Below, piece after piece: positions 1 through 12,591 of a stretch of DNA of 64,000 nucleotides. Every line of letters starts with the position of its first letter. Within the stretch, counting starts at the first letter, position 1. Under the pieces are notes generated by a model. It did no database searches and had not been told where the DNA came from. It saw only the letters and a program-made list of their open reading frames with translations. The position numbers and the translations under genes are program-made. The DNA comes from Escherichia coli (lineage in GTDB: Bacteria > Pseudomonadota > Gammaproteobacteria > Enterobacterales > Enterobacteriaceae): the NCBI GenBank assembly GCA_021307345.1, contig CP089930.1:4340001-4404000 (forward strand), given 5' to 3'.

Positions 1-671
<671 letters not shown>

Positions 672-692
672 GTTGAGATGACTTTGTGATCT

Positions 693-723
693 AAAAAGAG
701 CGACTTCGGTCGCTCTTTTTTTT
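693..723 (+). terminator. Intrinsic terminator of gapA
   Basis: A GC-rich stem (agagcga / tcgctct) with a tetraloop cttcgg-type turn is flanked by A-rich and T-rich tracts and ends in eight T residues, 21 bases after the gapA stop. Confidence 0.92.
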
Positions 724-754
724 ACCTGATGAAATGAAGTTAAAGGACTGCGTC

Positions 755-1639
755 ATGATTAAGAAAATTTTTGCCCTTCCGGTCATCGAACAAATTTCCC
801 CTGTCCTCTCCCGTCGTAAACTGGATGAACTGGACCTTATTGTGGTCGAACATCCCCAGGTAAAAGCCTCTTTTACATTACAGGGCGCACACCTTCTCTC
901 GTGGAAACCTGCGGGTGAAGAAGACGTCCTGTGGTTGAGCAATAACACTCCATTCAAAAATGGCGTCGCCATTCGCGGTGGCGTGCCGGTTTGCTGGCCG
1001 TGGTTTGGTCCGGCAGCACAACAAGGTCTGCCTGCGCACGGTTTTGCCCGTATTCTGCCGTGGACGCTGAAATCGCATAGTGAAGATGCCGATAGCGTGA
1101 CACTGACTTTCGAACTGACGCAAAGCGACGAGACAAAAAAATACTGGCCGCACGACTTTACGCTGTTAGCGCATTTCCGCGTGGGTGAAACCTGTGAAAT
1201 CGATCTTGAAGCGCACGGCGAATTTGAAACCACCTCTGCTCTGCATACTTACTTTAACGTGGGTGATATTGCTAAGGTAAGCGTCAGTGGTCTGGGCGAT
1301 CGCTTCATTGATAAAGTGAACGACGCGAAAGAAGATGTACTGATCGACGGTATTCAGACCTTCCCTGATCGTACCGATCGCGTGTATCTGAATCCGCAAG
1401 ATTGCAGTGTGATTAATGACGAAGCGTTGAATCGTACTATTACCGTTGGTCACCAGCATCATCTGAACGTCGTCGGCTGGAACCCTGGCCCGGCACTTTC
1501 AGTCAGCATGGGCGATATGCCGGATGATGGCTACAAGACTTTTGTTTGTGTAGAAACAGCTTACGCTTCAGAAACTCAAAAAGTGACTAAAGAGAAACCT
1601 TCCCATCTGGCACAATCCATTCGCGTTGCCAAACGTTAA
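755..1639 (+). CDS. yeaD: Putative glucose-6-phosphate 1-epimerase (aldose-1-epimerase family)
   Basis: The 294-residue protein belongs to the D-hexose-6-phosphate mutarotase branch of the aldose-1-epimerase superfamily, a cytosolic beta-sandwich enzyme expected to interconvert anomers of hexose-6-phosphates. The candidate catalytic pair is the histidine near 95 in LPAHGFAR and Glu267 in the segment VCVETAYAS. I chose the ATG at 755 because an AAGGA motif lies 7-8 bases upstream and the family begins MIKKIFALP; an in-frame ATG at 734 has no good ribosome-binding site. It sits downstream of gapA but beyond its terminator. Several residues differ from the K-12 sequence as I remember it. The family assignment is secure; the exact substrate is inferred. 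Confidence 0.93.
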   Translation: MIKKIFALPVIEQISPVLSRRKLDELDLIVVEHPQVKASFTLQGAHLLSWKPAGEEDVLWLSNNTPFKNGVAIRGGVPVCWPWFGPAAQQGLPAHGFARILPWTLKSHSEDADSVTLTFELTQSDETKKYWPHDFTLLAHFRVGETCEIDLEAHGEFETTSALHTYFNVGDIAKVSVSGLGDRFIDKVNDAKEDVLIDGIQTFPDRTDRVYLNPQDCSVINDEALNRTITVGHQHHLNVVGWNPGPALSVSMGDMPDDGYKTFVCVETAYASETQKVTKEKPSHLAQSIRVAKR

Positions 1640-1655
1640 TTTGTGCTAGTTTATG

Positions 1656-1678
1656 TGCCGGGTGCGATGCATCCGGCA
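1656..1678. repeat. REP-like inverted repeat remnant
   Basis: A short inverted repeat of the gccggNNgc...gcatccggc type lies between the convergent genes yeaD and yeaE. It looks like a single minimal REP unit or a degenerate remnant. Confidence 0.45.
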
Positions 1679-1688
1679 TTTCCCAACA

Positions 1689-2543
1689 TCACACCATATC
1701 CAGCGAAGTTTTGCCTTTTGGTGCCGGATACGCGTTGTCCAGCATGGCTAATTCCTCTGACGAAAGCACAATCTCAAGCACAGCTGCATTTTGTTGAACA
1801 TGGGCGATAGTTGCCGCTTTTGGAATCGCCATCACGCCCTGATGGCTGATTACCCACGCCAGCAACACTTGCGCGGCAGTGGCATTGTGAGCATGAGCTA
1901 TTTCGTTGACCACTGCGTTTTTTAGCAAACCATTACGTAAGCGCCCGGCCTGCGCCAACGGACTGTAAGCCATCACTGGCATTTGCTGTTGTTGGCACCA
2001 GGGGAGTAGATCATACTCAATCCCTCGCGAGCCGAGATGATAAAGCACTTGATTAGTGGCACACTGATTTCCACCCGGCACCTGCCAGAGCTCCTGCATG
2101 TCAGAATAATCAAGGTTAGAAACGCCCCAGCGGCGGATTTTTCCCTGGGCGATCAATTTTTCCATTGCTGCGACAGTCTCTTCAAAAGCGAAACTGCCAG
2201 ACCAGTGTAATAAGTAAAGATCGAGATAATCAGTATTGAGGCGGCGTAAACTGGCTTCACATGCGTTAATCGCTTTTTGTCCGCCAGCATTCCACGGATA
2301 GACTTTAGAGACGAGAAAGACTCTATCACGCAGACCGGTTAATGCTTCACCGACCACCTTCTCGGCACCGCCATCGGCATACATTTCGGCGGTATCAATG
2401 AGGGTTAAACCGAGGTCAATGCCCGCGCGTAGTGCAGCAACTTCTGTTTTGCGCTGACTGGCGTCTTCGCCCATATACCATGTTCCCTGCCCTACGGCTG
2501 GCAGTGAGACATCGCCACTGAACTGAATCATTTTTTGTTGCAT
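1689..2543 (-). CDS. yeaE: Aldo-keto reductase, methylglyoxal reductase type
   Basis: The 284-residue cytosolic protein is a TIM-barrel aldo-keto reductase using NADPH to reduce aldehydes such as methylglyoxal. The AKR catalytic tetrad is present as Asp50, Tyr55, Lys80 and His113, in the segments IDTAEMYADGG, LVSKVYPWN and LYLLHWSGS. Length matches the family without extra domains. It is transcribed leftward and converges on yeaD. An A/G-rich ribosome-binding site (GGGAGGAAAC) precedes the ATG. The mipA terminator lies just upstream, so yeaE likely has its own promoter in the short gap. The biological substrate is known from K-12 work and is inferred here from near identity. Confidence 0.95.
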   Translation of the reverse strand: MQQKMIQFSGDVSLPAVGQGTWYMGEDASQRKTEVAALRAGIDLGLTLIDTAEMYADGGAEKVVGEALTGLRDRVFLVSKVYPWNAGGQKAINACEASLRRLNTDYLDLYLLHWSGSFAFEETVAAMEKLIAQGKIRRWGVSNLDYSDMQELWQVPGGNQCATNQVLYHLGSRGIEYDLLPWCQQQQMPVMAYSPLAQAGRLRNGLLKNAVVNEIAHAHNATAAQVLLAWVISHQGVMAIPKAATIAHVQQNAAVLEIVLSSEELAMLDNAYPAPKGKTSLDMV

Positions 2544-2576
2544 TGTTTCCTCCCGGTTTTTGCACCACCGTAATGC

Positions 2577-2601
2577 AAAACAGGGCGTGACGCCCTGTTT
2601 T
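2577..2601 (-). terminator. Intrinsic terminator of mipA
   Basis: A perfect 11-bp stem (aaaacagggcg / cgccctgtttt) with a 3-nt loop lies 30 bases past the mipA stop. The flanking A and T tracts make it a possible bidirectional element, but the only gene ending into it is mipA on the minus strand. Confidence 0.85.
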
Positions 2602-2632
2602 TATGCACAAAATGCCCTGGAAAGATGCATTA

Positions 2633-3379
2633 TCAGAATTTGTAGGTGATCCCGGTAGAAATCAGACCAGTCCAGGATTTATCCACCATCGGGCTGTCAG
2701 TAACTTCATCAGACAGGCGGGTGTAGCGTGCGGTGCCGTAAACACTCCAGTCGCCGAGGAAGTTGTAGCTGGCACTCAGCTCCAGGTAAGGACTCCAGCT
2801 GTCATTCGGGTTATAGCCACGCAGACCGCTGCGAGCGGACTCTTTGCGCGATACGCCATAATAGTATTCGTTCTGGTTTTCGCTGTTCCACTGCACACCG
2901 ATACCCGGAGTCACGGTCAGGCCGCCGTTGGTGTAACGGTACAACCAGGCCATATCCCACACGATACCGTTGCTGTTATCCAGTGTGTCTCCTGCCAGGG
3001 TGGTACGCAGATAACCGTACTGGGTAAAGTGTGCGTAGGACAGACCAGCCATCATAGTGCTCTTACGGTCATCCAGGTGGCGCATTTGGTGATCACCACT
3101 GTCTTTGGCTTTGAAGTAGAGCGGCGACCAGTAAGCGGTAATTGAAAGTTTATCCGTTGCGTCATTCCACAGGTAGTAACCACCACCTAAGCCACGGAAC
3201 CAGAAGTTATCGCCTTCATAGTTGATTACTGGTACTGGGTAAACATCGGTATCGTAATCTTTATAGGGGTGTTCAACGACACCTACGCCTGCGCCCAGGG
3301 AAAAATTACCTTCAGCGTGCGCTACGCCTGCAGACGTTGCGATAAGCACTCCAAGTGCCAGAAGTTTGAGTTTGGTCAC
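2633..3379 (-). CDS. mipA: MltA-interacting protein MipA, OmpV-family outer membrane protein
   Basis: The 248-residue protein carries a classic signal peptide with cleavage after the alanine near residue 22 (GVAHA|EGNF). The mature part is rich in alternating aromatic beta-strand segments and ends in a terminal phenylalanine (YKF), as expected of an outer membrane beta-barrel of the OmpV/MipA family. In E. coli MipA is a scaffold linking the lytic transglycosylase MltA to the synthase PBP1B. The gene is monocistronic: a strong terminator follows and the divergent yeaG promoter lies upstream. Confidence 0.96.
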   Translation of the reverse strand: MTKLKLLALGVLIATSAGVAHAEGNFSLGAGVGVVEHPYKDYDTDVYPVPVINYEGDNFWFRGLGGGYYLWNDATDKLSITAYWSPLYFKAKDSGDHQMRHLDDRKSTMMAGLSYAHFTQYGYLRTTLAGDTLDNSNGIVWDMAWLYRYTNGGLTVTPGIGVQWNSENQNEYYYGVSRKESARSGLRGYNPNDSWSPYLELSASYNFLGDWSVYGTARYTRLSDEVTDSPMVDKSWTGLISTGITYKF

Positions 3380-3814
3380 AATTAATCATTCCTTAAACAA
3401 ATGTTTAGCGGGCGACAAAGTTTACCCGTCAATACATCGAAACCCAACCTTTTTACATTTTCATTTCTAAAGGTAACTGTTTAATTTTCCTGACGCTGAT
3501 GACATCGGGCTTACACCTGAATGAATTTTGCGTTACTGGCGGCAATATTCTTTACATTAATTATGCAATTTTTATGGATGAGTTGTTGATATGCCATTGA
3601 AATCCAGAAAGCCATGCAGGCAAGTTTTCCAATTGCCATCTACGCTTAATTTTGAAGGTGTATCACCGGGCACGTTGTTCTCACAATCGGTAAGATGGCA
3701 TGAGAGTTGCTGTGTTTTAGCAAGCGACGTCGTTCAGTTTACCTCTTCCGGGAGCCTCTACTATTCATATGAACGGCTCTTAACCTGTGCTAAAAAACGA
3801 AAGGACGGCATACC
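3380..3814. other. Divergent mipA / yeaGH regulatory region
   Basis: This 435-bp gap separates divergent mipA and yeaG. It holds the sigma-54 element of yeaG near 3700. The mipA-proximal half is AT-rich and must hold the mipA promoter, although no convincing -35/-10 pair stands out by eye. A 75-codon ORF at 3591-3818 covers the sigma-54 element and overlaps the yeaG start; it has no recognisable family and I do not regard it as a gene. Confidence 0.6.
3696..3711 (+). promoter_or_regulatory. Sigma-54 (RpoN) promoter of yeaG-yeaH
   Basis: TGGCATGAGAGTTGCT matches the sigma-54 consensus TGGCAY-RN4-TTGCW at every fixed position, with the GG and GC dinucleotides at the canonical spacing. It predicts a transcript start near 3722 and a leader of about 93 bases before yeaG. 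yeaGH is known to be induced by nitrogen starvation through NtrC. I could not confidently place the NtrC enhancer sites by eye. Confidence 0.9.
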
Positions 3815-7155
<3,341 letters not shown>

Positions 7156-7160
7156 AATAG

Positions 7161-7192
7161 TCAGCCGGGTCATTGTTACCTGGCTGATTTTT
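7161..7192 (+). terminator. Intrinsic terminator of yeaGH
   Basis: A 10-bp stem (tcagccgggt / acctggctga, one G-T type mismatch) with a 7-nt loop is followed by five T residues, starting 6 bases after the yeaH stop. Confidence 0.85.
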
Positions 7193-7435
7193 AGCTCACT
7201 GTAAATTAATTCATTTATTACATACATTACCTTACAATTGTTTTAAATATGTCAGCATCAGCTTTACAGAATTTAGTTCCATAAAAAAATCATTCGGAAA
7301 AAATGATTCTGTTAACACGCTTTTTTTCAGGGGTATTCTTTAATTATTTTTTTATCGGCAAAGAAATTTGATCCTGGTCAAAACCATATATCTCTGCCAT
7401 CAATAAAATCCAGCACTCACATTGCTCTCCTTTTT

Positions 7436-8779
7436 ATGGTTCCTATGGGTACACAAAAATTAAAAGCACAAAGCTTTTTTATTTTCAGCTTGTTACTGAC
7501 ATTAATTTTATTTTGCATCACCACCTTATATAATGAAAACACCAATGTAAAACTCATCCCACAGATGAATTACCTGATGGTTGTTGTGGCTTTATTTTTC
7601 CTCAACTCCATCATCTTTCTTTTCATGCTAATGAAATATTTCACTAATCGTGATATTTTTCCAACACTCATTTTAAGCCTTGCTTTTTTAAGTGGCCTTT
7701 TCTATTTAACTGAAACTATTTTCATTATTCATAAACCTATCAATGATAACATCCTTATTCAGACGAAGGCGAATGATGTTTCCATATTATATCTATTTCG
7801 CCAGCTAAGTTTTATTTTCTTAACCGCACTGGCTCTCTACTGTTATGGACGAAATAGCATCCTGACGAACAACAAGAAAAAAACCTGTATCTTGTTGCTG
7901 GCGCTGATACCTTTTATATTTTTCCCTTTTCTGGCACATAACCTGAGCAGCTATAATCCTGACTACTCTTTATATGTCGTAGATTACTGTCCGGATAGTC
8001 ATACGGCGAGCTGGGGAATTAACTACACCAAGATTTTGGTTTGTCTGTGGGCGTGTTTACTGTTTTTTATTATCATGCGTACACAATTAGCAAGCGAGAT
8101 GTGGCCGTCAATTGCATTATTATGTCTGGCATCGCTCTGCTGTAACTTGTTACTACTGACTCTGGATGAATATAATTATACCATCTGGTATATCAGTCGT
8201 GGCATTGAGGTTTCGAGTAAACTGTTTGTTGTCACCTTCTTGATATATAACATATTTCAGGAACTACAACTTTCCAGCAAACTGGCGGTTCATGATGTAC
8301 TAACCAATATTTATAACCGTCGTCACTTTTTCAACAGTGTAGAGTCATTACTCTCTCGCCCTGTTGTGAAGGATTTTTGTATTATGCTGGTAGATATTAA
8401 CCAGTTCAAACGCATAAATGCTCAATGGGGTCATCATGTGGGCGATAAAGTTCTGGTTTCAATTGTCGATATTATCCAGCAAAGTATCCGCCCCGATGAC
8501 ATCTTCGCACGTCTGGATGGTGAAGTGTTTGGCTTGATATTTACCGAATTGAATACCGCCCAGGCAAAAATTATCGCCGATCGGGTGCGTAAAAATGTCG
8601 AGCTCCTGACCGGTTTTAGTAATAGATATAATGTCCCTGAACAAATGACCATCAGCATTGGCTGTGTTTTTTCCACGGGTGATACGCGTAATATCTCGCT
8701 TGTCATGACAGAAGCAGATAAAGCGTTACGTGAAGCGAAAACCGATGGCGGTAACAAAGTGATTATTCATTATATTTGA
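7436..8779 (+). CDS. cdgI: Membrane protein with degenerate GGDEF domain
   Basis: The protein has about seven or eight predicted membrane segments in residues 12-290 (a MASE-type sensor region) followed by a GGDEF domain. The signature is degenerate: DGEVF at 361-365 replaces GG(D/E)EF, so it is unlikely to make c-di-GMP and may bind nucleotides or act as a regulator. The start is uncertain: the ATG at 7436 has no clear Shine-Dalgarno, a second ATG lies at 7445, and the frame stays open upstream to a stop at 7313 but without another ATG, GTG or TTG. It lies directly upstream of dgcJ. Several residues differ from remembered K-12 YeaI. Confidence 0.88.
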   Translation: MVPMGTQKLKAQSFFIFSLLLTLILFCITTLYNENTNVKLIPQMNYLMVVVALFFLNSIIFLFMLMKYFTNRDIFPTLILSLAFLSGLFYLTETIFIIHKPINDNILIQTKANDVSILYLFRQLSFIFLTALALYCYGRNSILTNNKKKTCILLLALIPFIFFPFLAHNLSSYNPDYSLYVVDYCPDSHTASWGINYTKILVCLWACLLFFIIMRTQLASEMWPSIALLCLASLCCNLLLLTLDEYNYTIWYISRGIEVSSKLFVVTFLIYNIFQELQLSSKLAVHDVLTNIYNRRHFFNSVESLLSRPVVKDFCIMLVDINQFKRINAQWGHHVGDKVLVSIVDIIQQSIRPDDIFARLDGEVFGLIFTELNTAQAKIIADRVRKNVELLTGFSNRYNVPEQMTISIGCVFSTGDTRNISLVMTEADKALREAKTDGGNKVIIHYI

Positions 8780-8959
8780 GTGCAAAATTATTCACAGCCA
8801 TGCATTTTGCGTGGCTTTGGCATACAATTTATTACCAATACCCCTAAATTTCCCCTCCCCAGCGGCGCAGAGATGAGTATAATTAGCGCCCCTGTACCAG
8901 GCCGCAATCGAACTTTATCTGGTTTTCTCGTTTCACTAACCGAAGGAGTGCCATTTATC

Positions 8960-10450
8960 ATGAAATTGCACCATAGAATGCTCCGGCATTTTATCGCCGC
9001 AAGTGTCATTGTGCTGACATCTTCCTTCCTTATTTTTGAACTTGTCGCCAGCGACAGGGCAATGAGTGCTTATTTGCGCTATATCGTCCAGAAAGCAGAC
9101 TCCTCCTTTCTCTACGACAAGTATCAAAATCAGAGTATTGCCGCACATGTGATGCGCGCACTTGCTGCTAAACAGTCTGAGGTGTCGCCAGAACAGCGAC
9201 GGGCCATCTGTGAGGCTTTTGAGTCTGCCAACAATACCCATGGCTTAAACCTGACTGCCCATACTTATGCAGATTTACACGGAACATTGCAGACTGCATC
9301 CACTGACTGCGACACAATTGTCGAAGCAGCGGCGCTATTACCGGCATTTGATCAGGCGGTGGAAGGTAACCGCCACCAGGATGATTACGGTTCCGGCCTT
9401 GGGATGGCCGAAGAGAAATTTCACTATTATCTCGATCTCAATGATCGCTATGTCTATTTTTATGAGCCGGTAAATGTTGAATACTTCGCGATGAATAACT
9501 GGTCCTTCTTGCAGTCAGGAAGCATTGGTATTGATCGTAAAGATATTGAAAAAGTGTTTACCGGTCGCACCGTATTATCGAGCATTTACCAGGATCAGCG
9601 TACTAAACAGAACGTGATGAGTTTGCTGACGCCCGTCTATGTTGCCGGGCAATTAAAAGGTATTGTGTTGCTGGATATTAGTAAAAACAATCTGCGCAAT
9701 ATTTTTTATACTCATGACCGCCCTCTCCTCTGGCGTTTTCTCAATGTTACGCTAACCGATACAGATTCGGGACGCGACATTATTATCAATCAGAGCGAAG
9801 ATAATCTGTTTCAGTATGTCAGTTACGTCCATGACTTGCCTGGCGGCATTCGTGTTTCGTTATCCATTGATATTCTTTACTTTATTACATCATCATGGAA
9901 AAGCGTTGTATTCTGGCTGCTGACAGCATTGATATTACTCAACATGGTACGGATGCACTTCCGCCTGTACCAAAACGTGACTCGTGAAAATATCAGTGAT
10001 GCGATGACCGGACTGTATAATCGCAAAATATTAACGCCTGAACTTGAGCAGCGTTTGCAGAAACTGGTGCAATCCGGTTCTTCGGTGATGTTTATTGCAA
10101 TTGACATGGACAAGTTAAAGCAAATAAATGACACCCTCGGTCATCAGGAGGGGGATTTAGCCATTACGTTATTAGCTCAGGCGATTAAACAGTCGATTCG
10201 TAAAAGCGATTATGCTATCCGTCTCGGTGGCGATGAATTCTGTATCATTCTTGTCGATTCGACGCCGCAAATTGCAGCACAACTGCCTGAACGTATCGAA
10301 AAACGTCTGCAACATATCGCGCCGCAGAAAGAGATCGGCTTCTCTTCCGGTATTTACGCGATGAAAGAACACGATACGCTGCATGATGCATATAAAGCTT
10401 CCGATGAGCGTTTATATGTCAATAAGCAGAACAAAAACAGCCGTTCATGA
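8960..10450 (+). CDS. dgcJ: Diguanylate cyclase DgcJ
   Basis: The 496-residue inner membrane protein synthesises c-di-GMP from two GTP. It has an N-terminal membrane anchor (about 10-28), a large periplasmic sensor region, a second membrane segment near 308-330 and a cytoplasmic GGDEF domain with the intact active site GGDEF at 423-427. The start at 8960 has an AAGGAG ribosome-binding site 11 bases upstream; the open frame extends 60 codons further up but with no good initiation signal. In E. coli it is among the cyclases involved in motility and biofilm control. It follows cdgI with a leader of about 180 bases, so separate initiation is plausible. Confidence 0.95.
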   Translation: MKLHHRMLRHFIAASVIVLTSSFLIFELVASDRAMSAYLRYIVQKADSSFLYDKYQNQSIAAHVMRALAAKQSEVSPEQRRAICEAFESANNTHGLNLTAHTYADLHGTLQTASTDCDTIVEAAALLPAFDQAVEGNRHQDDYGSGLGMAEEKFHYYLDLNDRYVYFYEPVNVEYFAMNNWSFLQSGSIGIDRKDIEKVFTGRTVLSSIYQDQRTKQNVMSLLTPVYVAGQLKGIVLLDISKNNLRNIFYTHDRPLLWRFLNVTLTDTDSGRDIIINQSEDNLFQYVSYVHDLPGGIRVSLSIDILYFITSSWKSVVFWLLTALILLNMVRMHFRLYQNVTRENISDAMTGLYNRKILTPELEQRLQKLVQSGSSVMFIAIDMDKLKQINDTLGHQEGDLAITLLAQAIKQSIRKSDYAIRLGGDEFCIILVDSTPQIAAQLPERIEKRLQHIAPQKEIGFSSGIYAMKEHDTLHDAYKASDERLYVNKQNKNSRS

Positions 10451-10492
10451 TAATCTTCTGTGGTTGTTTGCTTGTAATCCCAGGAGCGTGAA

Positions 10493-10996
10493 ATGACTGA
10501 AATGGCTAAAGGAAGCGTGACGCATCAGCGGTTAATCGCTTTATTATCACAAGAAGGCGCTAACTTCCGCATCGTTACCCACGACGCGGTGGGTAAATGC
10601 GAAGCGGTGTCAGAAATTCGTGGCACCGCTTTGGGTCAGGGTGCTAAGGCACTGGTGTGTAAAGTCAAAGGTAATGGCGTAAATCAGCATGTTCTGGCGA
10701 TCCTCGCTGCCGATCAACAGGCCGACCTTAGCCAACTCGCCAGCCATATCGGTGGGTTGCGTGCTTCGCTGGCCAGCCCGGCTGAAGTCGATGAACTGAC
10801 AGGCTGTGTCTTCGGTGCTATCCCTCCATTCAGCTTCCATCCAAAACTCAAACTGGTCGCCGACCCGCTACTTTTTGAGCGATTCGATGAGATCGCCTTC
10901 AATGCGGGTATGCTGGATAAATCCGTTATCCTGAACACCGCAGATTATTTACGCATTGCACAACCAGAGCTGGTCAAATTCCGTCGTACTACGTAA
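10493..10996 (+). CDS. yeaK: YbaK/ProX-domain putative aminoacyl-tRNA editing protein
   Basis: The 167-residue protein belongs to the YbaK / bacterial prolyl-tRNA synthetase insertion (INS) superfamily of free-standing trans-editing domains that hydrolyse mischarged aminoacyl-tRNA. The conserved family pattern is seen in the central lysine segment (GAKALVCKVKG, with the candidate catalytic Lys) and the GxxP-type segment GAIPPFSFHPKL. The ATG at 10493 is preceded by CAGGAG. Which mischarged tRNA it edits cannot be read from the sequence. It ends one base before yoaI on the opposite strand. Confidence 0.9.
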   Translation: MTEMAKGSVTHQRLIALLSQEGANFRIVTHDAVGKCEAVSEIRGTALGQGAKALVCKVKGNGVNQHVLAILAADQQADLSQLASHIGGLRASLASPAEVDELTGCVFGAIPPFSFHPKLKLVADPLLFERFDEIAFNAGMLDKSVILNTADYLRIAQPELVKFRRTT

Positions 10997-11101
10997 CTAG
11001 CAGCTCCGTTCAATAAGCAGAACAGACAGCACCAGCACAACTGCAATGGCAAAAAACGATGACGTGATAATCAGTGTCTCAACGAGCATTTGATCGTTCA
11101 T
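10997..11101 (-). CDS. yoaI: Small membrane protein YoaI
   Basis: This 34-residue protein consists of a short N-terminal acidic head ([10 protein letters not shown]) and one hydrophobic helix of about 20 residues ([20 protein letters not shown]) ending in ERSC. It matches remembered K-12 YoaI except at the end and at one residue near the start. A CTGGGGTAAG-type ribosome-binding site precedes the ATG. The gene converges on yeaK with no spacer. The upstream minus-strand region faces yeaL. In K-12 its expression is linked to PhoB/PhoPQ-type signalling; its role is unknown. Confidence 0.88.
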   Translation of the reverse strand: MNDQMLVETLIITSSFFAIAVVLVLSVLLIERSC

Positions 11102-11270
11102 GGTCTTACCCCAGGAGATACCTGTTTTCACGTTATTGTTAGCGCGCACAAATGGCAATTTGATGACAATTTGCCTGATTTTTTATGCATAGCACGTAAT
11201 TGTTCTCTGCTTCCTCTCATCAGCAGGCGTAAAGTAGGCAGGTTTATTATTTTTTGGCAAGGAAACCACG

Positions 11271-11717
11271 ATGTTTGATGTCACTTTGCTGATCCTGCTC
11301 GGGTTAGCTGCGCTGGGCTTTATCAGCCACAACACCACTGTCGCTGTTTCAATTCTGGTGTTGATCATTGTCCGCGTCACACCGTTAAGCACCTTTTTCC
11401 CGTGGATCGAAAAACAAGGACTGAGTATCGGGATAATCATTCTGACTATCGGCGTAATGGCTCCTGTAGCCAGCGGGACACTGCCACCCTCGACACTTAT
11501 TCACTCGTTTCTGAACTGGAAATCGCTGGTGGCAATTGCAGTAGGCGTTATTGTCTCCTGGCTTGGCGGACGCGGCGTGACCTTGATGGGCAGTCAGCCG
11601 CAACTGGTTGCCGGGCTGCTGGTGGGCACGATTTTAGGCGTGGCGCTGTTTCGCGGTGTGCCGGTCGGTCCGCTTATTGCCGCAGGTCTGGTCTCCCTGA
11701 TCATCGGGAAACAGTAG
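11271..11717 (+). CDS. yeaL: UPF0756 family inner membrane protein
   Basis: The 148-residue protein has four to five hydrophobic segments separated by short polar loops, and glycine-rich helices ([25 protein letters not shown]) as in the UPF0756 family. An AAGGAAACC ribosome-binding site precedes the ATG. It overlaps the end of the convergent gene nimR by 17 bases, and a strong terminator hairpin for it lies inside the nimR coding region. Function is unknown. Confidence 0.93.
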   Translation: MFDVTLLILLGLAALGFISHNTTVAVSILVLIIVRVTPLSTFFPWIEKQGLSIGIIILTIGVMAPVASGTLPPSTLIHSFLNWKSLVAIAVGVIVSWLGGRGVTLMGSQPQLVAGLLVGTILGVALFRGVPVGPLIAAGLVSLIIGKQ

Positions 11718-12495
11718 TTAATCCCGCAATATATCGGCCTGGGGTTTGCCCCAGGCCTTTCTTAAACATGGTAATAAAAGCCGTTGTTGAATCATACCCC
11801 AGCATATGCGCCACTTTCTGAACACTATCGCCTTTCACTAACCTCTGAAGTGCCAGAATGAGCTGCAACTGATGACGCCACTGACGAAAGCTCAACCCCG
11901 TCTCTTTAACTATCAATCTGGCGAGATTGCGTTCACTCATCGCAAAAAAATTTGCCCATTGCCCTAATGTCCCCCATTCAACGGGCTCTTTTGCCATCGT
12001 ATCCACCATCACGCGGATTTTGGGGTGTGAAGAAACGGGTAACTGCAACTGTTGTTGCGGTTGCTGAGGAAGTTCATCAAACAGCACCTGAATTAATCTG
12101 CGCGTCATTGGTTCAGCACGTTGAGCTGCTGTTCTTTTTGCCAGCGTTAAAATTAATTCACGACATAAAGGCGCAATTTTCAGCGAGCAACATTTGCCCG
12201 GCATTATCACCGCACTGGATTCAATAAATAAAAAACAAAGCTCGGCATTCGCTGTTACCTGATTACTATGCTCCACACCACCGGGAATCCATACTGCATA
12301 TTGTGGCGGCACCATCCACAGCGCATTTTCCACCGTACAGGTAATGGCTCCACGCAGCGCCAGTATCAGTTGTCCTTTGCGGTGCTGATGTACAGGACTG
12401 GTCAATTCATCCTTTCCGGCATGAATACAAAATGCGACCGCCGTTTCATGGTGAAGATCGGGTTCATAACCATTGAGATTTAACCTGTGCATCAT
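11701..12495 (-). CDS. nimR: AraC-family transcriptional repressor NimR
   Basis: The 264-residue regulator has an N-terminal cupin ligand-binding domain (about 15-110; [14 protein letters not shown] contains the His pair) and a C-terminal AraC/XylS double helix-turn-helix (about 165-260) ending in the family motif [21 protein letters not shown]. In K-12 NimR (YeaM) represses the divergent exporter nimT and thereby 2-nitroimidazole tolerance. The start could be either of two adjacent ATG codons. Its end overlaps yeaL by 17 bases. Confidence 0.94.
   Translation of the reverse strand: MMHRLNLNGYEPDLHHETAVAFCIHAGKDELTSPVHQHRKGQLILALRGAITCTVENALWMVPPQYAVWIPGGVEHSNQVTANAELCFLFIESSAVIMPGKCCSLKIAPLCRELILTLAKRTAAQRAEPMTRRLIQVLFDELPQQPQQQLQLPVSSHPKIRVMVDTMAKEPVEWGTLGQWANFFAMSERNLARLIVKETGLSFRQWRHQLQLILALQRLVKGDSVQKVAHMLGYDSTTAFITMFKKGLGQTPGRYIAGLTTVSR
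11736..11763 (+). terminator. yeaL terminator hairpin inside nimR
   Basis: A perfect 9-bp stem (ggcctgggg / ccccaggcc) with loop tttg is followed by tttctt on the plus strand, 18 bases past the yeaL stop. It lies wholly within the nimR coding region, where it encodes the GLGQTPG motif of the AraC domain. Confidence 0.75.
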
Positions 12496-12530
12496 TTTGT
12501 CCGAATTTAGCGATAATTTGTCATTTTAGC
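12496..12530. promoter_or_regulatory. Direct-repeat operator candidate, nimR/nimT
   Basis: Two similar direct repeats, TTTGTCCGAATTTAGC at 12496 and TTTGTCATTTTAGC at 12517, start 21 bp apart (two helical turns) immediately upstream of the nimR start. Tandem half-sites of this kind are typical of AraC-family operators. This is an inference from sequence only. Confidence 0.5.
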
Positions 12531-12591
12531 TTGATTCAACATAGCAATAAAAACGCTAAGGTACAGCCTCGCTTGTAACAATGAGATATCT

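Noticed and set aside
691-1233. 180-codon minus-strand ORF opposite yeaD
   Set aside because: It overlaps the terminator of gapA and runs antisense to yeaD, with no ribosome-binding site and no recognisable family.
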